64,000 bases of DNA, from NCBI RefSeq assembly GCF_900111345.1, contig NZ_FOGY01000001.1, forward strand, positions 186,001 to 250,000. The letters run 5' to 3'. The position numbers were made by a program, and so were the translations under genes. This DNA comes from Psychrobacillus sp. OK032 (GTDB lineage: Bacteria > Bacillota > Bacilli > Bacillales_A > Planococcaceae). The notes under the pieces are model-generated. The model had not been told where the DNA came from. It was given only the letters and a program-made list of their open reading frames with translations, and did not search any database. How positions within the stretch are numbered: position 1 is the stretch's first letter; each line of letters opens with the position of its first letter. This document shows positions 27,261-34,693 of the stretch, piece by piece.

Positions 27261-28556
27261 TTAGTCAGCCATCAAATTTGGAAGCCACATCACTACTTCA
27301 GGTATATAGGTGATAATTAACAGAACTACTAGTAAAGCATAGAAAAATGGCATCATTGCTTTCGTACCTTGTGCAATGGAAATTTTCCCAATCGCACAAC
27401 CGACGAATAAAACAGTTCCTACAGGTGGAGTCAATAGCCCTATCCCTGCATTTAAAATAAGAACAATTCCGAAATGTACTGGATCCATCCCAAAACTTGT
27501 AACAACCGGAAGAAGAATCGGTGTCATGATTAAAATCATCGGTGCCATATCCATTGGCGCCCCAAGAAGAAGTAATAAAATATTAATAATCAATAATATA
27601 ATAAGTGGATTATCAGAAATACCTAATAATAAGCTAGTCATCATGGACGGAATTTGTAAGTATGCCAATACCCAACCAAATGCAGCTGAAGCAGCAATTA
27701 GAAAAAAAACCATCGAAACCGTTTTCAAAGTTCGTTTTAAGATCGGCCACACACTCGATAGTGGTGCTTCTCTATAGACAACAAAAGCTAGAATAAAAGA
27801 ATATAAACAAGCCAATGCCCCTGACTCTGTTGCCGTAAAAATTCCACTCATAATCCCCCCCAATATAATTACCGCCGGACTTAGGGATAATACACCATGT
27901 AAAAGAGTACTTCCAATGAGTGATTTTGGCACAGGAGCTGCCTTTTCATAACCTCTTTTTCTTGCAATTATATATCCAGTAATACACAGCGCGATCAGCA
28001 TAATGACACCAGGAACAATACCAGCCATAAACAAACTTGCTATAGAAACTCCACCTGCAGCCAATGAATACAATACAAGATTATGACTTGGCGGAACTAC
28101 TACCCCCTGTATCGCGGATGCAATTGTAACTCCAACCGCATAATCTGCTTCATAACCATTCTTTTTCATCATTGGAATCATAACCGAACCGACAGATGAA
28201 ACATCCGCTACAGCAGAGCCAGATATATTCCCGAAAAATAGCGATGCCACACTGTTTACCATGGCTAATCCTCCACGAATTCGACCGACTAAAAGAATGG
28301 CCAGATTGACAATTCTAGTGGCAAGACCACCTGTACTCATTATTTGACCTGTTAGGATAAAAAATGGTATTGCGAGTAGGGAAAAAGAATTTATTCCTTG
28401 AATCATCTGCTGACCAATAATGGGTAACGGTATATCTAAAAAAATGATTGTTAGCAATGATGATATAACAAGCGTTAAAGCAATTGGAAAGCGTAGCATG
28501 ATTAAAATAACAAAACTTACGAGTAAGATGGTGACCGCTATGCTAGTACTTGTCAT
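27261..28556 (-). CDS. dctM: TRAP transporter large permease (DctM)
   Basis: A 431-residue permease with about twelve helices that carries out sodium- or proton-driven import in TRAP systems. Motifs include FFGNISGSAVADVSSVGSVM, GVVVPPSHNLVLYS, NILLLLLGAPMDMAPMILI and GLLTPPVGTVLFV. The start codon lies one base after the dctQ stop. Codon use and length are ordinary. Confidence 0.95.
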   Translation of the reverse strand: MTSTSIAVTILLVSFVILIMLRFPIALTLVISSLLTIIFLDIPLPIIGQQMIQGINSFSLLAIPFFILTGQIMSTGGLATRIVNLAILLVGRIRGGLAMVNSVASLFFGNISGSAVADVSSVGSVMIPMMKKNGYEADYAVGVTIASAIQGVVVPPSHNLVLYSLAAGGVSIASLFMAGIVPGVIMLIALCITGYIIARKRGYEKAAPVPKSLIGSTLLHGVLSLSPAVIILGGIMSGIFTATESGALACLYSFILAFVVYREAPLSSVWPILKRTLKTVSMVFFLIAASAAFGWVLAYLQIPSMMTSLLLGISDNPLIILLIINILLLLLGAPMDMAPMILIMTPILLPVVTSFGMDPVHFGIVLILNAGIGLLTPPVGTVLFVGCAIGKISIAQGTKAMMPFFYALLVVLLIITYIPEVVMWLPNLMAD

Positions 28557-28557
28557 G

Positions 28558-29055
28558 CTAATGCCCCACCTCTATGTCATTAAACTTAGCTGTATTAATA
28601 TTAACTAACTGCAAAAGTGCATATAAACAAATCATAACTCCAGTAATTGGCATAATGATATAGGTGATACTACTTGGAAGTTTCGTTGCGGGTAGCGTTG
28701 ATTCCAGCATAAGAACTGTAAATTGCCAACCTTGAACTACAAGGTATATGCCAAAAGCAAATACTATGACAAGAATCAACTTATCTAGAACTTTATTAAA
28801 CATTTTCGGAAATAAATTAGTAAAAGAATCTATTCCTAAGTGGATATACTCACGAAATCCAATTGCGATTCCCATAAATCCAAACCAAACTAATAAAAGT
28901 AACGTAATCTCTTCTGACCAAAAGAAGACAAAGTTAAAAAAATATCTAGTTACGACTTGCAATGTAACAATGAATACTAATAAAATTAGCGATAAAAGGG
29001 TGAACTTTTCAAATATATTATCAATGAGTGAATATATTTTTTTTGTTAGATTCAT
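28558..29055 (-). CDS. dctQ: TRAP transporter small permease (DctQ)
   Basis: A 165-residue four-helix protein that forms the membrane domain with DctM. The RYFFNFVFFWSEEITLLLLVWFGFMG segment contains the family R-Y and W-x-E-E motif, followed by GIAIGFREYIHLGID. Ribosome binding site AAGGAGGGAAG. First gene of the transporter operon; a cre-like site lies 15-28 bases upstream of the start. Confidence 0.93.
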   Translation of the reverse strand: MNLTKKIYSLIDNIFEKFTLLSLILLVFIVTLQVVTRYFFNFVFFWSEEITLLLLVWFGFMGIAIGFREYIHLGIDSFTNLFPKMFNKVLDKLILVIVFAFGIYLVVQGWQFTVLMLESTLPATKLPSSITYIIMPITGVMICLYALLQLVNINTAKFNDIEVGH

Positions 29056-29069
29056 AACTTCCCTCCTTA

Positions 29070-29083
29070 AGAAAGCGTTTTCT
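29070..29083 (-). promoter_or_regulatory. cre-like catabolite-repression site before dctQ
   Basis: AGAAAGCGTTTTCT is a palindrome that carries the GAAAGCGTTTTC core of the CcpA-binding cre consensus (TGAAAGCGTTTTCA), with only the outermost bases differing. It is placed just upstream of the dctQ ribosome binding site, where CcpA would block transcription when a preferred sugar is present. Confidence 0.7.
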
Positions 29084-29298
29084 TTCTTAAATTTTACGTC
29101 TTATTCAGAATTATTAGAATGTTTATTTTTTATAAGAAATTGTGTTTTTTTTAGGTTTGGTATTAGATCCGGTCGTTTGCCTTTCCATTATTCTTCAATA
29201 AGTAAAGTGCAAGCACCATCTAAGTACAAAGCCTGTTTTGTATTGTTTGCGGAGGTCTTTGGACAGACTTATTGCTATATCATTACCGATTGATTATT

Positions 29299-29344
29299 AA
29301 GAGAGGCTAGTCGTGACTGACGTCACGACTAGCCTCTCTTTTTT
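29299..29344 (+). terminator. Very strong rho-independent terminator without a parent gene
   Basis: A perfect 19-base stem (29299-29317 with 29322-29340), four-base loop TGAC, followed by TTTT. The plus strand directly upstream carries no intact gene, and all neighbours are on the minus strand. Confidence 0.85.
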
Positions 29345-29450
29345 CGGTAATCTTATTGCGTTTGTCTATCCGTCGCCATCCTTCAACAATACGAATATAG
29401 TTAAGATTTTTTTGGATAATGAATGAAAAAGATGCTTTTCAACTCATATA

Positions 29451-29490
29451 GCTCATCCCGCTCCAAAGCGTCCACCAGGAGCGCAAATCA
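29451..29490 (-). repeat. Solo end of the dispersed GC-rich repeat family
   Basis: Read on the minus strand, this contains GATTTGCGCTCCTGGTGGAC followed by GCTTTGGAGCGGGATGAGC. It corresponds to the left end of the fuller copies (GATTTTCGCTGCAGGCGGAC, GCTTTCCGC.., GATGAGCC) at 32815, 42871 and 61850. The rest of the element is missing. Confidence 0.5.
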
Positions 29491-29572
29491 GCGGTATCAT
29501 TTTATAGAATCTACTCTTTAAAATACTTGGAACACTAGGTTTCATAACTCACACCAATTTTATATACTTTTT

Positions 29573-29615
29573 TCAAAAAAAACGTAGGCCTTTTATAATT
29601 AAGGCACTACGTTTT
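29573..29615 (-). terminator. Rho-independent terminator of the oxidoreductase gene
   Basis: AAAACGTAG (29579-29587) pairs with CTACGTTTT (29607-29615), with further CC/GG pairs across a small bulge, followed on the minus strand by eight T. Confidence 0.85.
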
Positions 29616-30644
29616 CTACATTTTTACAGGAATTCCACTTTTAGCGGATTCATAAATAGCCAAGATTAATTCAAGTGATTTCCTTGCTTCTTCACCTGTT
29701 ACTAGCGGATCTCTTTTCTCAAGTATCGCATGAACAATGTCCTGATATTGTCTTTTGTGTGACTCATAAGAAGACATTTTGTTTGACGAAGCACTTGTCC
29801 TCACTACTTTTCCCGAAGCTTTTGTATAATGATTTCCACTCTTAAAATTCCATTCTTTTACTTGATCATTTTCAATAATTACACTCCCATTATTACCGAA
29901 GATATCAAGTGTCGCACTATATCCTGGGTATGCTGCTGTGTTTCCCTCAATCAATCCTAGTGCGCCAGACTTGAATTTTATCGATGCGACCGCAATATCC
30001 TCAACTTCTATTCTTTCATGAGCCCGAGTAGCACAATAGGCATGAACTTCCTCGACTGGACCCATTAAATAAAGAAGAAGATCAATATAGTGGATTGATT
30101 GGTTCATCAATGCCCCTCCACCATCAAGCTCCCAAGTTCCGCGCCATGCACCACTATCATAATATTCTTGTGAACGATACCAGGTAGTGCGTGCTGCACC
30201 AAAATTAAGTTGGCCAAATTCTCCTTGATTCATTGCATTTTTCATATCTACTATCGCATCATCAAATCTGTGTTGAAAAATACAACTTAACGTAACATTC
30301 GCTTCTCTACAAACATGTATAAGTTCATTCGTTTTTGCAAGCGTCGTATCAATCGGCTTTTCAACAATGACATGTTTTCCTTTTTTCGCAGCCAATATCC
30401 CCAAATCTGCATGTGTTCCACTAGGTGTTAAGATGGTAACTATATCAATTTCATCATTACTTAGAAACTCCTCGTAATCACTGTAAACCTGAATGCTGTA
30501 TTTGGTAGCCAATTTTTCAGCAGTTTCCTTATTCCTTGAAAAAATAGCTGTAACTTCTGCATTCGGTATACTTCGAATACTTTTAATATGAGTTTCGGTA
30601 ATACTCCCACTACCAATCATTCCAAATTGTAATGTTTTGTTCAT
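29616..30644 (-). CDS. Gfo/Idh/MocA-family NAD(P)-dependent oxidoreductase
   Basis: A 342-residue sugar- or inositol-dehydrogenase-like enzyme. The N-terminal Rossmann domain has GMIGSGSITETHI and the catalytic-site EKPID (VIVEKPIDTTLA). The C-terminal domain has GGGALMNQSIHYIDLLLYLMG. The ATG at 30644 is used because AGAGGTGTAATACT precedes it; an upstream ATG at 30668 would use that site as codons. The gene stands alone, so the substrate is unknown; the uronate locus next to it on the same strand suggests a sugar acid. An inverted repeat 76 bases upstream may be an operator. Confidence 0.88.
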   Translation of the reverse strand: MNKTLQFGMIGSGSITETHIKSIRSIPNAEVTAIFSRNKETAEKLATKYSIQVYSDYEEFLSNDEIDIVTILTPSGTHADLGILAAKKGKHVIVEKPIDTTLAKTNELIHVCREANVTLSCIFQHRFDDAIVDMKNAMNQGEFGQLNFGAARTTWYRSQEYYDSGAWRGTWELDGGGALMNQSIHYIDLLLYLMGPVEEVHAYCATRAHERIEVEDIAVASIKFKSGALGLIEGNTAAYPGYSATLDIFGNNGSVIIENDQVKEWNFKSGNHYTKASGKVVRTSASSNKMSSYESHKRQYQDIVHAILEKRDPLVTGEEARKSLELILAIYESAKSGIPVKM

Positions 30645-30695
30645 AGTATTACACCTCTTTAAATTCACATTATTGATAAAGGATATATATTAAAT

Positions 30696-30803
30696 ATCAC
30701 CTGTATTCATTATATTACTATATTCAATATACTATTGAATAAACCCTTCTTCACACAAAAATATACACTACATAGATATCAAATGGCGATGCAGCACATG
30801 GTT
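30696..30803. repeat. Duplicated intergenic segment, copy A
   Basis: This segment aligns along its length with 33612-33719. Shared blocks include ATCACCTGTATTCATTA, CTTCTTCA and AAATGGCGATG..CA.ATGGTT. Both copies lie upstream of minus-strand genes. This copy contains the inverted repeat at 30721-30741. Confidence 0.7.
30721..30741. promoter_or_regulatory. Perfect inverted repeat, operator candidate
   Basis: TATTCAATA, TAC, TATTGAATA: nine-base perfect arms with a three-base centre, 77-97 bases upstream of the oxidoreductase start. The related segment at 33612 does not keep the symmetry. Confidence 0.4.
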
Positions 30804-31134
30804 GAAAATATCCCTCCACACCAAAATAAATACAAGCTTACCGGAACACAAGAAAAAGTAGTCCATGTTTTCACATTTAAAATATTCATGTAGCAAAGTT
30901 TATTTATTATGAATAGATATAGTCGCTTTGTGTAATCCTTATTAGGAGTTGTAAAAGTTTAATATTTTAGGTAAATCAAAACTTTATTAATTTTATTACA
31001 ATCATTATAGTTCTATAGGCATAAAATAAATAATTTTTCGACAAATATACTGAAAATCCGACAAAAATATTTGACCTATATAAGATAAATGTATAGAATC
31101 TTTATATGTTTCTAAAAAAGAATGGGTGTTAAGT
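30804..31134. other. Intergenic region before the amino acid permease
   Basis: AT-rich sequence between duplicated segment A and the permease gene. It should hold the permease promoter, but no convincing -35/-10 pair could be picked. No gene or RNA was recognised. Confidence 0.35.
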
Positions 31135-32526
31135 TTGAAAAGTGGATTGTTTAGGAAAAAAAATATTGAAGAATTATTAAAAAAAAATAGTGATGTGCAA
31201 CTTATAAAATCATTAGGAGCATTTGACCTAGTGCTACTCGGGGTAGGTGCCATTGTTGGAACAGGTATATTCATTCTACCTGGGACAGTTGCTGCGTTAC
31301 ATACTGGGCCCGCTATTGTTTTTTCATTTATTATTGCTGCTATTGTCTGTGCACTGGCAGGTTTGTGTTATTCAGAATTTTCTTCTTCTGTACCAGTAAC
31401 AGGTAGTGCATATACGTATGGATATATAGTGTTTGGAGAATTAATTGCTTGGTTAGTTGGGTGGGCTTTGCTGTTAGAATATGGTTTAGCAGTTGCAGCA
31501 GTTGCAACTGGTTGGTCTTCTTATTTAAGTGCTTTACTAGAGGGATTTAATATTACCATTCCACATGCCATCTCCGGTTCTTTTAATCCAGCAGAGGGAA
31601 CATATTTAAATGTACCTGCCATAGCTATTATATTTATCATTGCATTTTTATTATCGCTAGGAATTAAAGAGTCTACGAAGATTAATATGATCATGGTATT
31701 TATTAAGGTCATTGTTATTCTTTTATTTATTGGAGTTGGTATTTTTTATGTAGAGCCAGCTAATTGGCAACCATTTATGCCGTTTGGGATAGAAGGCGTA
31801 TTGAGCGGAGCAGCTCTTGTTTTCTTTGCTTATCTTGGGTTTGATGCAGTCTCATCAGCTGCAGAAGAAGTGAAGAATCCACAGCGTAATATGCCAATAG
31901 GAATTATTGGTTCGTTATTTCTTTGTACAATACTATATGTAGCTGTTGCTCTTGTATTAACTGGAATTGTTTCCTATACACATCTAAATGTAAGTGACCC
32001 AGTTAGCTTTGTTATGCAGCTTGTTAACCAAGATTGGGTGGCTGGTGTTATTTCACTTGGTGCTGTTGTTGGGATGATGACAGTTATACTTGTTATGTTA
32101 TACGGTGGAACAAGACTTCTTTACGCGCTTGGTCGTGATGGATTGCTGCCAAAAAGTATGTATGAGCTTCATAAAAAGTATAAAACACCAATAAAAAATA
32201 CATGGGTATTTGCAACACTAGTAGCTTTTTGTGCAGGTGTCATTCCTTTGTCTAGACTAGCGGAATTAGTGAATATGGGGACATTGATTGCATTTACTGT
32301 TGTTTCAATCGGAGTTATTTACTTAAGAAAAAATAAGGACATACCAACTGATGGTTTTAAAGTACCATTCTTTCCAATAATACCGATTTTATCATTTCTA
32401 CTGTGTCTATTTTTAATTACTCAACTTTCTGTTTTTACATGGATTGCCTGCGGTATTTGGTTCGTCTTTGGATTGATCATTTATTTTACTTACGGTAGAA
32501 AACATAGCTTAATGAATAAAGAATAA
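31135..32526 (+). CDS. APC-family amino acid permease (YfnA-like)
   Basis: A 463-residue integral membrane amino acid/polyamine/cation-family transporter with about twelve helices. Motifs: LGAFDLVLLGVGAIVGTGIFILPG in helix 1, ALAGLCYSEFSSSVPVTGSAYTY, FFAYLGFDAVSSAAEEVKNPQRNMP and LGRDGLLPKSMYELHKKYKTP. This pattern matches the cationic amino acid transporter subgroup that includes YfnA of B. subtilis. TTG 31135 is preferred over GTG 31126 because GGGTG lies six bases upstream. It is monocistronic with a terminator at 32541. Confidence 0.88.
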   Translation: MKSGLFRKKNIEELLKKNSDVQLIKSLGAFDLVLLGVGAIVGTGIFILPGTVAALHTGPAIVFSFIIAAIVCALAGLCYSEFSSSVPVTGSAYTYGYIVFGELIAWLVGWALLLEYGLAVAAVATGWSSYLSALLEGFNITIPHAISGSFNPAEGTYLNVPAIAIIFIIAFLLSLGIKESTKINMIMVFIKVIVILLFIGVGIFYVEPANWQPFMPFGIEGVLSGAALVFFAYLGFDAVSSAAEEVKNPQRNMPIGIIGSLFLCTILYVAVALVLTGIVSYTHLNVSDPVSFVMQLVNQDWVAGVISLGAVVGMMTVILVMLYGGTRLLYALGRDGLLPKSMYELHKKYKTPIKNTWVFATLVAFCAGVIPLSRLAELVNMGTLIAFTVVSIGVIYLRKNKDIPTDGFKVPFFPIIPILSFLLCLFLITQLSVFTWIACGIWFVFGLIIYFTYGRKHSLMNKE

Positions 32527-32540
32527 AGAATAAGGAATAC

Positions 32541-32590
32541 AAAAGTGAACTTACGTCTTACACTAAGACAATATAAGTTCACTTTTCTTT
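32541..32590 (+). terminator. Rho-independent terminator of the permease gene
   Basis: AAAAGTGAACTTA (32541-32553) pairs with TAAGTTCACTTTT (32574-32586), and an inner GTCTTA/TAAGAC stem extends it. CTTTT follows. Confidence 0.88.
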
Positions 32591-32667
32591 TATAAGAGTG
32601 GTTAAGTGGAAGGCAGGATGGGCTACTAATATTTGTATACATTTTGTATACCTACAGCTGTCCCTGA

Positions 32668-32799
32668 GTGGGAATCGTTATTTTAGAAGTGGATACAGAG
32701 GAAGAAGCAGTTGAACTGATGAATAATGATCCTGCAGTAAAAGAAGGAATCATGGAAGCGCAACTATTTCCATACCGAGTTGCCTTATATAAAAAGTAA
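32668..32799 (+). pseudogene. Remnant of a YciI-like domain gene (C-terminal part only)
   Basis: The plus-strand frame reads GIVILEVDTEEEAVELMNND and continues PAVKEGIMEAQLFPYRVALY before KK and a stop. This is the C-terminal half of a YCII-related protein (usually about 90-100 residues). The preceding codon is a stop (TGA, 32665-32667), and no N-terminal half with a start is found upstream. The fragment ends 15 bases before a dispersed repeat, so the 5' part was probably lost by rearrangement. Confidence 0.7.
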
Positions 32800-32814
32800 A
32801 ACATTGCATACGGT

Positions 32815-33064
32815 TGATTTCCGTTACAGGCGGACGCTTTCCGCGGGGTGGGCGATAAGCCATCATCTAAAAAGTGCGAAATGTGATATTCCCACAGAGT
32901 GTTTAAAAAGGAACGAAGGCTAGCGCCACCTCCAATAGAAGGCAATCTAAATTCGCCGCATCCTGCGGCAACGATTGCATGACCCACCTCCTATGGGCCT
33001 CAACGCCTTCGTGACCAACATCCTATTGGCCTCCGCTGGAGTCGCCGCCTTTCACTACAATCAA
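32815..33064. repeat. Dispersed GC-rich repeat, copy 2
   Basis: Left end ACAGGCGGACGCTTTCCGCG, right end CTCCGCTGGAGTCGCCGCC..CAATCAA. The core reads GGAACGAAGGCTAGCGCCAC to CGCCTTCGTGACCAACATCC, the same orientation as in copy 4 (42871) and opposite to copy 5 (61850). An extra stretch of about 60 bases interrupts the core here. GC content is far above that of the neighbours. Confidence 0.75.
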
Positions 33065-33109
33065 ATTATTGAGTAGTACCCAAAAATAAGATTTAGCGAA
33101 GCGTCTCCT

Positions 33110-33184
33110 TATACACGACAAAAGCCCACAAGCCGATTAATCAACACTGAGGGCATTAATCTTTTGATCTGGTTACCGTGTATA
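33110..33184. other. Structured intergenic element of unknown nature
   Basis: TATACACG (33110-33117) pairs with CGTGTATA (33177-33184). Inside, CAAAAG (33119-33124) pairs with CTTTTG (33161-33166), GCCC (33124-33127) with GGGC (33151-33154), and GATTAAT (33135-33141) with ATTAATC (33155-33161). The last two pairings cross, so a pseudoknot or two alternative folds are possible. It matches no riboswitch I know. It could be a small RNA or part of the repeat insertion. Confidence 0.4.
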
Positions 33185-33185
33185 G

Positions 33186-33581
33186 TTAGCCTCTAGTTTT
33201 CTTAAGAAAACTAGAGGGCATTCTAACTTTAAATACTTTCTTTACATTTTCTAATTTTATTGCTTTTCGTATCGCCATATAGCTTTTCCCAAATAGTTTA
33301 CTATTTTCTACAATATCAATGATAACCGTCTCTAAAAAAGCAATACTACCTACAATAATAAGGATAATAAATACAATCATATCGTAAATGCCATCGAAAG
33401 AGCTTGGTTCATAAGAAATAAAATTGAGTTTGATATAATAGAAAATTATACCCGAAGCAAAAGCAAATACCGGAATATATTTCATTAAGCTATGGGATAC
33501 TTTCTTCCCCAAATAATAGGTAATACACGCCATAAAAACCATTAAGAATAAACAAACAAGTATGCCAATCTTAAAGCTCAT
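33186..33581 (-). CDS. YesK-like small membrane protein
   Basis: A 131-residue protein with three hydrophobic segments (about 4-24, 33-50 and 63-90) and a basic cytoplasmic tail. The pattern YYLGKK..YIPVFAFASGIIFYYIKLNFIS resembles YesK-type membrane proteins of Bacillus. ATG 33581 is chosen because AGAGGTGAACGA precedes it; the frame is open further upstream but lacks a site. The last codons contain a 28-base perfect palindrome. The function is unknown. Confidence 0.6.
   Translation of the reverse strand: MSFKIGILVCLFLMVFMACITYYLGKKVSHSLMKYIPVFAFASGIIFYYIKLNFISYEPSSFDGIYDMIVFIILIIVGSIAFLETVIIDIVENSKLFGKSYMAIRKAIKLENVKKVFKVRMPSSFLKKTRG
33190..33217. repeat. Perfect 28-base palindrome at the 3' end of the YesK-like gene
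   Basis: CCTCTAGTTTTCTT (33190-33203) is followed immediately by its exact reverse complement (33204-33217), with no loop. It encodes the last residues of the protein and ends one base before the stop codon on the minus strand. It could act as a terminator hairpin, although no T-run follows. Confidence 0.75.
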
Positions 33582-33611
33582 TCGTTCACCTCTTTCGTTG
33601 TAAACTAAATC

Positions 33612-33719
33612 ATCACCTGTATTCATTACATTATTATATTCATTAGAGAATAGAATAAGCACTTCTTCATACCGAAATATAATCTGGGATGAATCTAAAT
33701 GGCGATGTATCATATGGTT
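33612..33719. repeat. Duplicated intergenic segment, copy B
   Basis: Homologous to 30696-30803 with scattered substitutions. It is placed 31 bases upstream of the YesK-like gene. See copy A for shared blocks. Confidence 0.7.
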
Positions 33720-33850
33720 CTACCCAATGATAAATTAAGTTTACCCAATGAAAGAAAAATTTAATCCATCGCATTGTTAATAAACAAAGAGTACGACATC
33801 ATAAATGCCGTACTCTCAGACTGTGCATAGAAATGTATTTCAAATTCGGC

Positions 33851-34022
33851 AAGGACCACCACTTCGCTTTCCGTGGGCTTGGCTTCAGCCTCCTCAGGCC
33901 AACACGATGTTGGTCACGAAGGCGTTGCCACACGAGGTGGCGTTCTTAGGGTTTGTTCCTCAAGCGTTCCTGCGGGGTCTTCTGCTCAAGCTGTTCCCAC
34001 AGGAGTCTTCGTGGTGGTCCTT
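33851..34022. repeat. Dispersed GC-rich repeat, copy 3, with perfect 12-base terminal inverted repeats
   Basis: Bounded by AAGGACCACCAC (33851-33862) and GTGGTGGTCCTT (34011-34022). The core (AGGCCAACACGATGTTGGTC, ACGAAGGCGTTGCCACACGA) has the orientation of copy 5. End sequences differ from the other copies (GGACCACCACTTCGCTTTCC instead of GCAGGCGGACGCTTTCCG). No coding gene inside; the open frames over it are compositional. Confidence 0.78.
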
Positions 34023-34082
34023 ACCTTATAAACACTTCCTTATAGATATCCTCTATCTTTACTTTTAATTAGATAAAGTGTT

Positions 34083-34634
34083 TTATGCCTTTTTCCAAAC
34101 TGATGCATACTTCTTTTTATATTTTGGATCTATTTCTTTTTCTATTAAATCTAAAGCTATTTGTTTTACTTCCTCGTCATTTGTTTCACCATACAAATTT
34201 CGAAGGCCTTGAATAATATCAAAACGAATTAATGTATAATTTTTTTCGTCCGTGCCATTTTCGAATCTATCAACAAGGCTTTTTATGACCATTTCTTTTT
34301 GTTCTTGCCCTGCTATTGCGACTTTCCAAATGGATTGTAGACTATGCCTAGCTGTTACGAACTTTGGATCTTTTGTCACTTCCCATACCGCTGAAAAGTC
34401 TTCTAGCATTCGTTTTTCAGGATCACTTATCGCTAAATTGGCAAGAAATTGAGCAGCTCTAGATCTACGGTGATTATCAGGGTCTGTCAGCCATTCCTTT
34501 AATTGATCCCAAACTTCATAAGCCCAATCCACTCTTTCTTTCGTAACAGCTTTAATATAATCGAATGCTTCATATTGAAGATCTTTGTTTTTTGCTTCTA
34601 AATTTTCGTAATGCGTTTGAGTTGTTTGATCCAT
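34083..34634 (-). CDS. HEAT-repeat-like alpha-helical protein
   Basis: A 183-residue, charged, all-helical protein. Segments such as RSRAAQFLANLAISDPEKRML, ARHSLQSIWKVAIAGQEQKE and YTLIRFDIIQGLRNLYGETND have the helix-turn-helix spacing of HEAT/ARM-like repeats, which usually mediate protein binding. Ribosome binding site TAGGAGGATTTAG. It follows metQ after a hairpin, so it may have its own promoter or depend on read-through. No specific function can be assigned. Confidence 0.65.
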   Translation of the reverse strand: MDQTTQTHYENLEAKNKDLQYEAFDYIKAVTKERVDWAYEVWDQLKEWLTDPDNHRRSRAAQFLANLAISDPEKRMLEDFSAVWEVTKDPKFVTARHSLQSIWKVAIAGQEQKEMVIKSLVDRFENGTDEKNYTLIRFDIIQGLRNLYGETNDEEVKQIALDLIEKEIDPKYKKKYASVWKKA

Positions 34635-34653
34635 CTAAATCCTCCTAATTAAT

Positions 34654-34689
34654 GTTTCCAGTGTCTAAATAGTTTCAGACACTGGGAAC
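34654..34689 (-). terminator. Hairpin between metQ and the HEAT-like gene
   Basis: GTTTCCAGTGTCT pairs with AGACACTGGGAAC (one G-U pair). It lacks a T-run on the minus strand, so it may be an mRNA 3' stabiliser or partial terminator. Confidence 0.5.
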
Positions 34690-34693
34690 GTAT

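Larger units (their letters stand above)
29084..29571. other. Intergenic region with an orphan strong terminator and a repeat remnant
   Basis: Holds the promoter region of dctQ, a strong plus-strand terminator at 29299-29344 with no plus-strand gene in front of it, and a repeat remnant at 29451-29490. A plus-strand frame ending at 29293 has GRLPFHYSSISKV and similar residues but no start signal; it may be a decayed gene. Confidence 0.45.

Noticed and set aside
28748-29293. Long plus-strand frame overlapping dctQ
   Set aside because: Mostly antisense to dctQ with no start signal. Only the last part, outside dctQ, may be a decayed gene.
33805-34068. Plus-strand frame over repeat copy 3
   Set aside because: It exists because the GC-rich repeat has few stops. 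The same applies to frames over copies 2 (32652-32987) and 5 (61848-62147).
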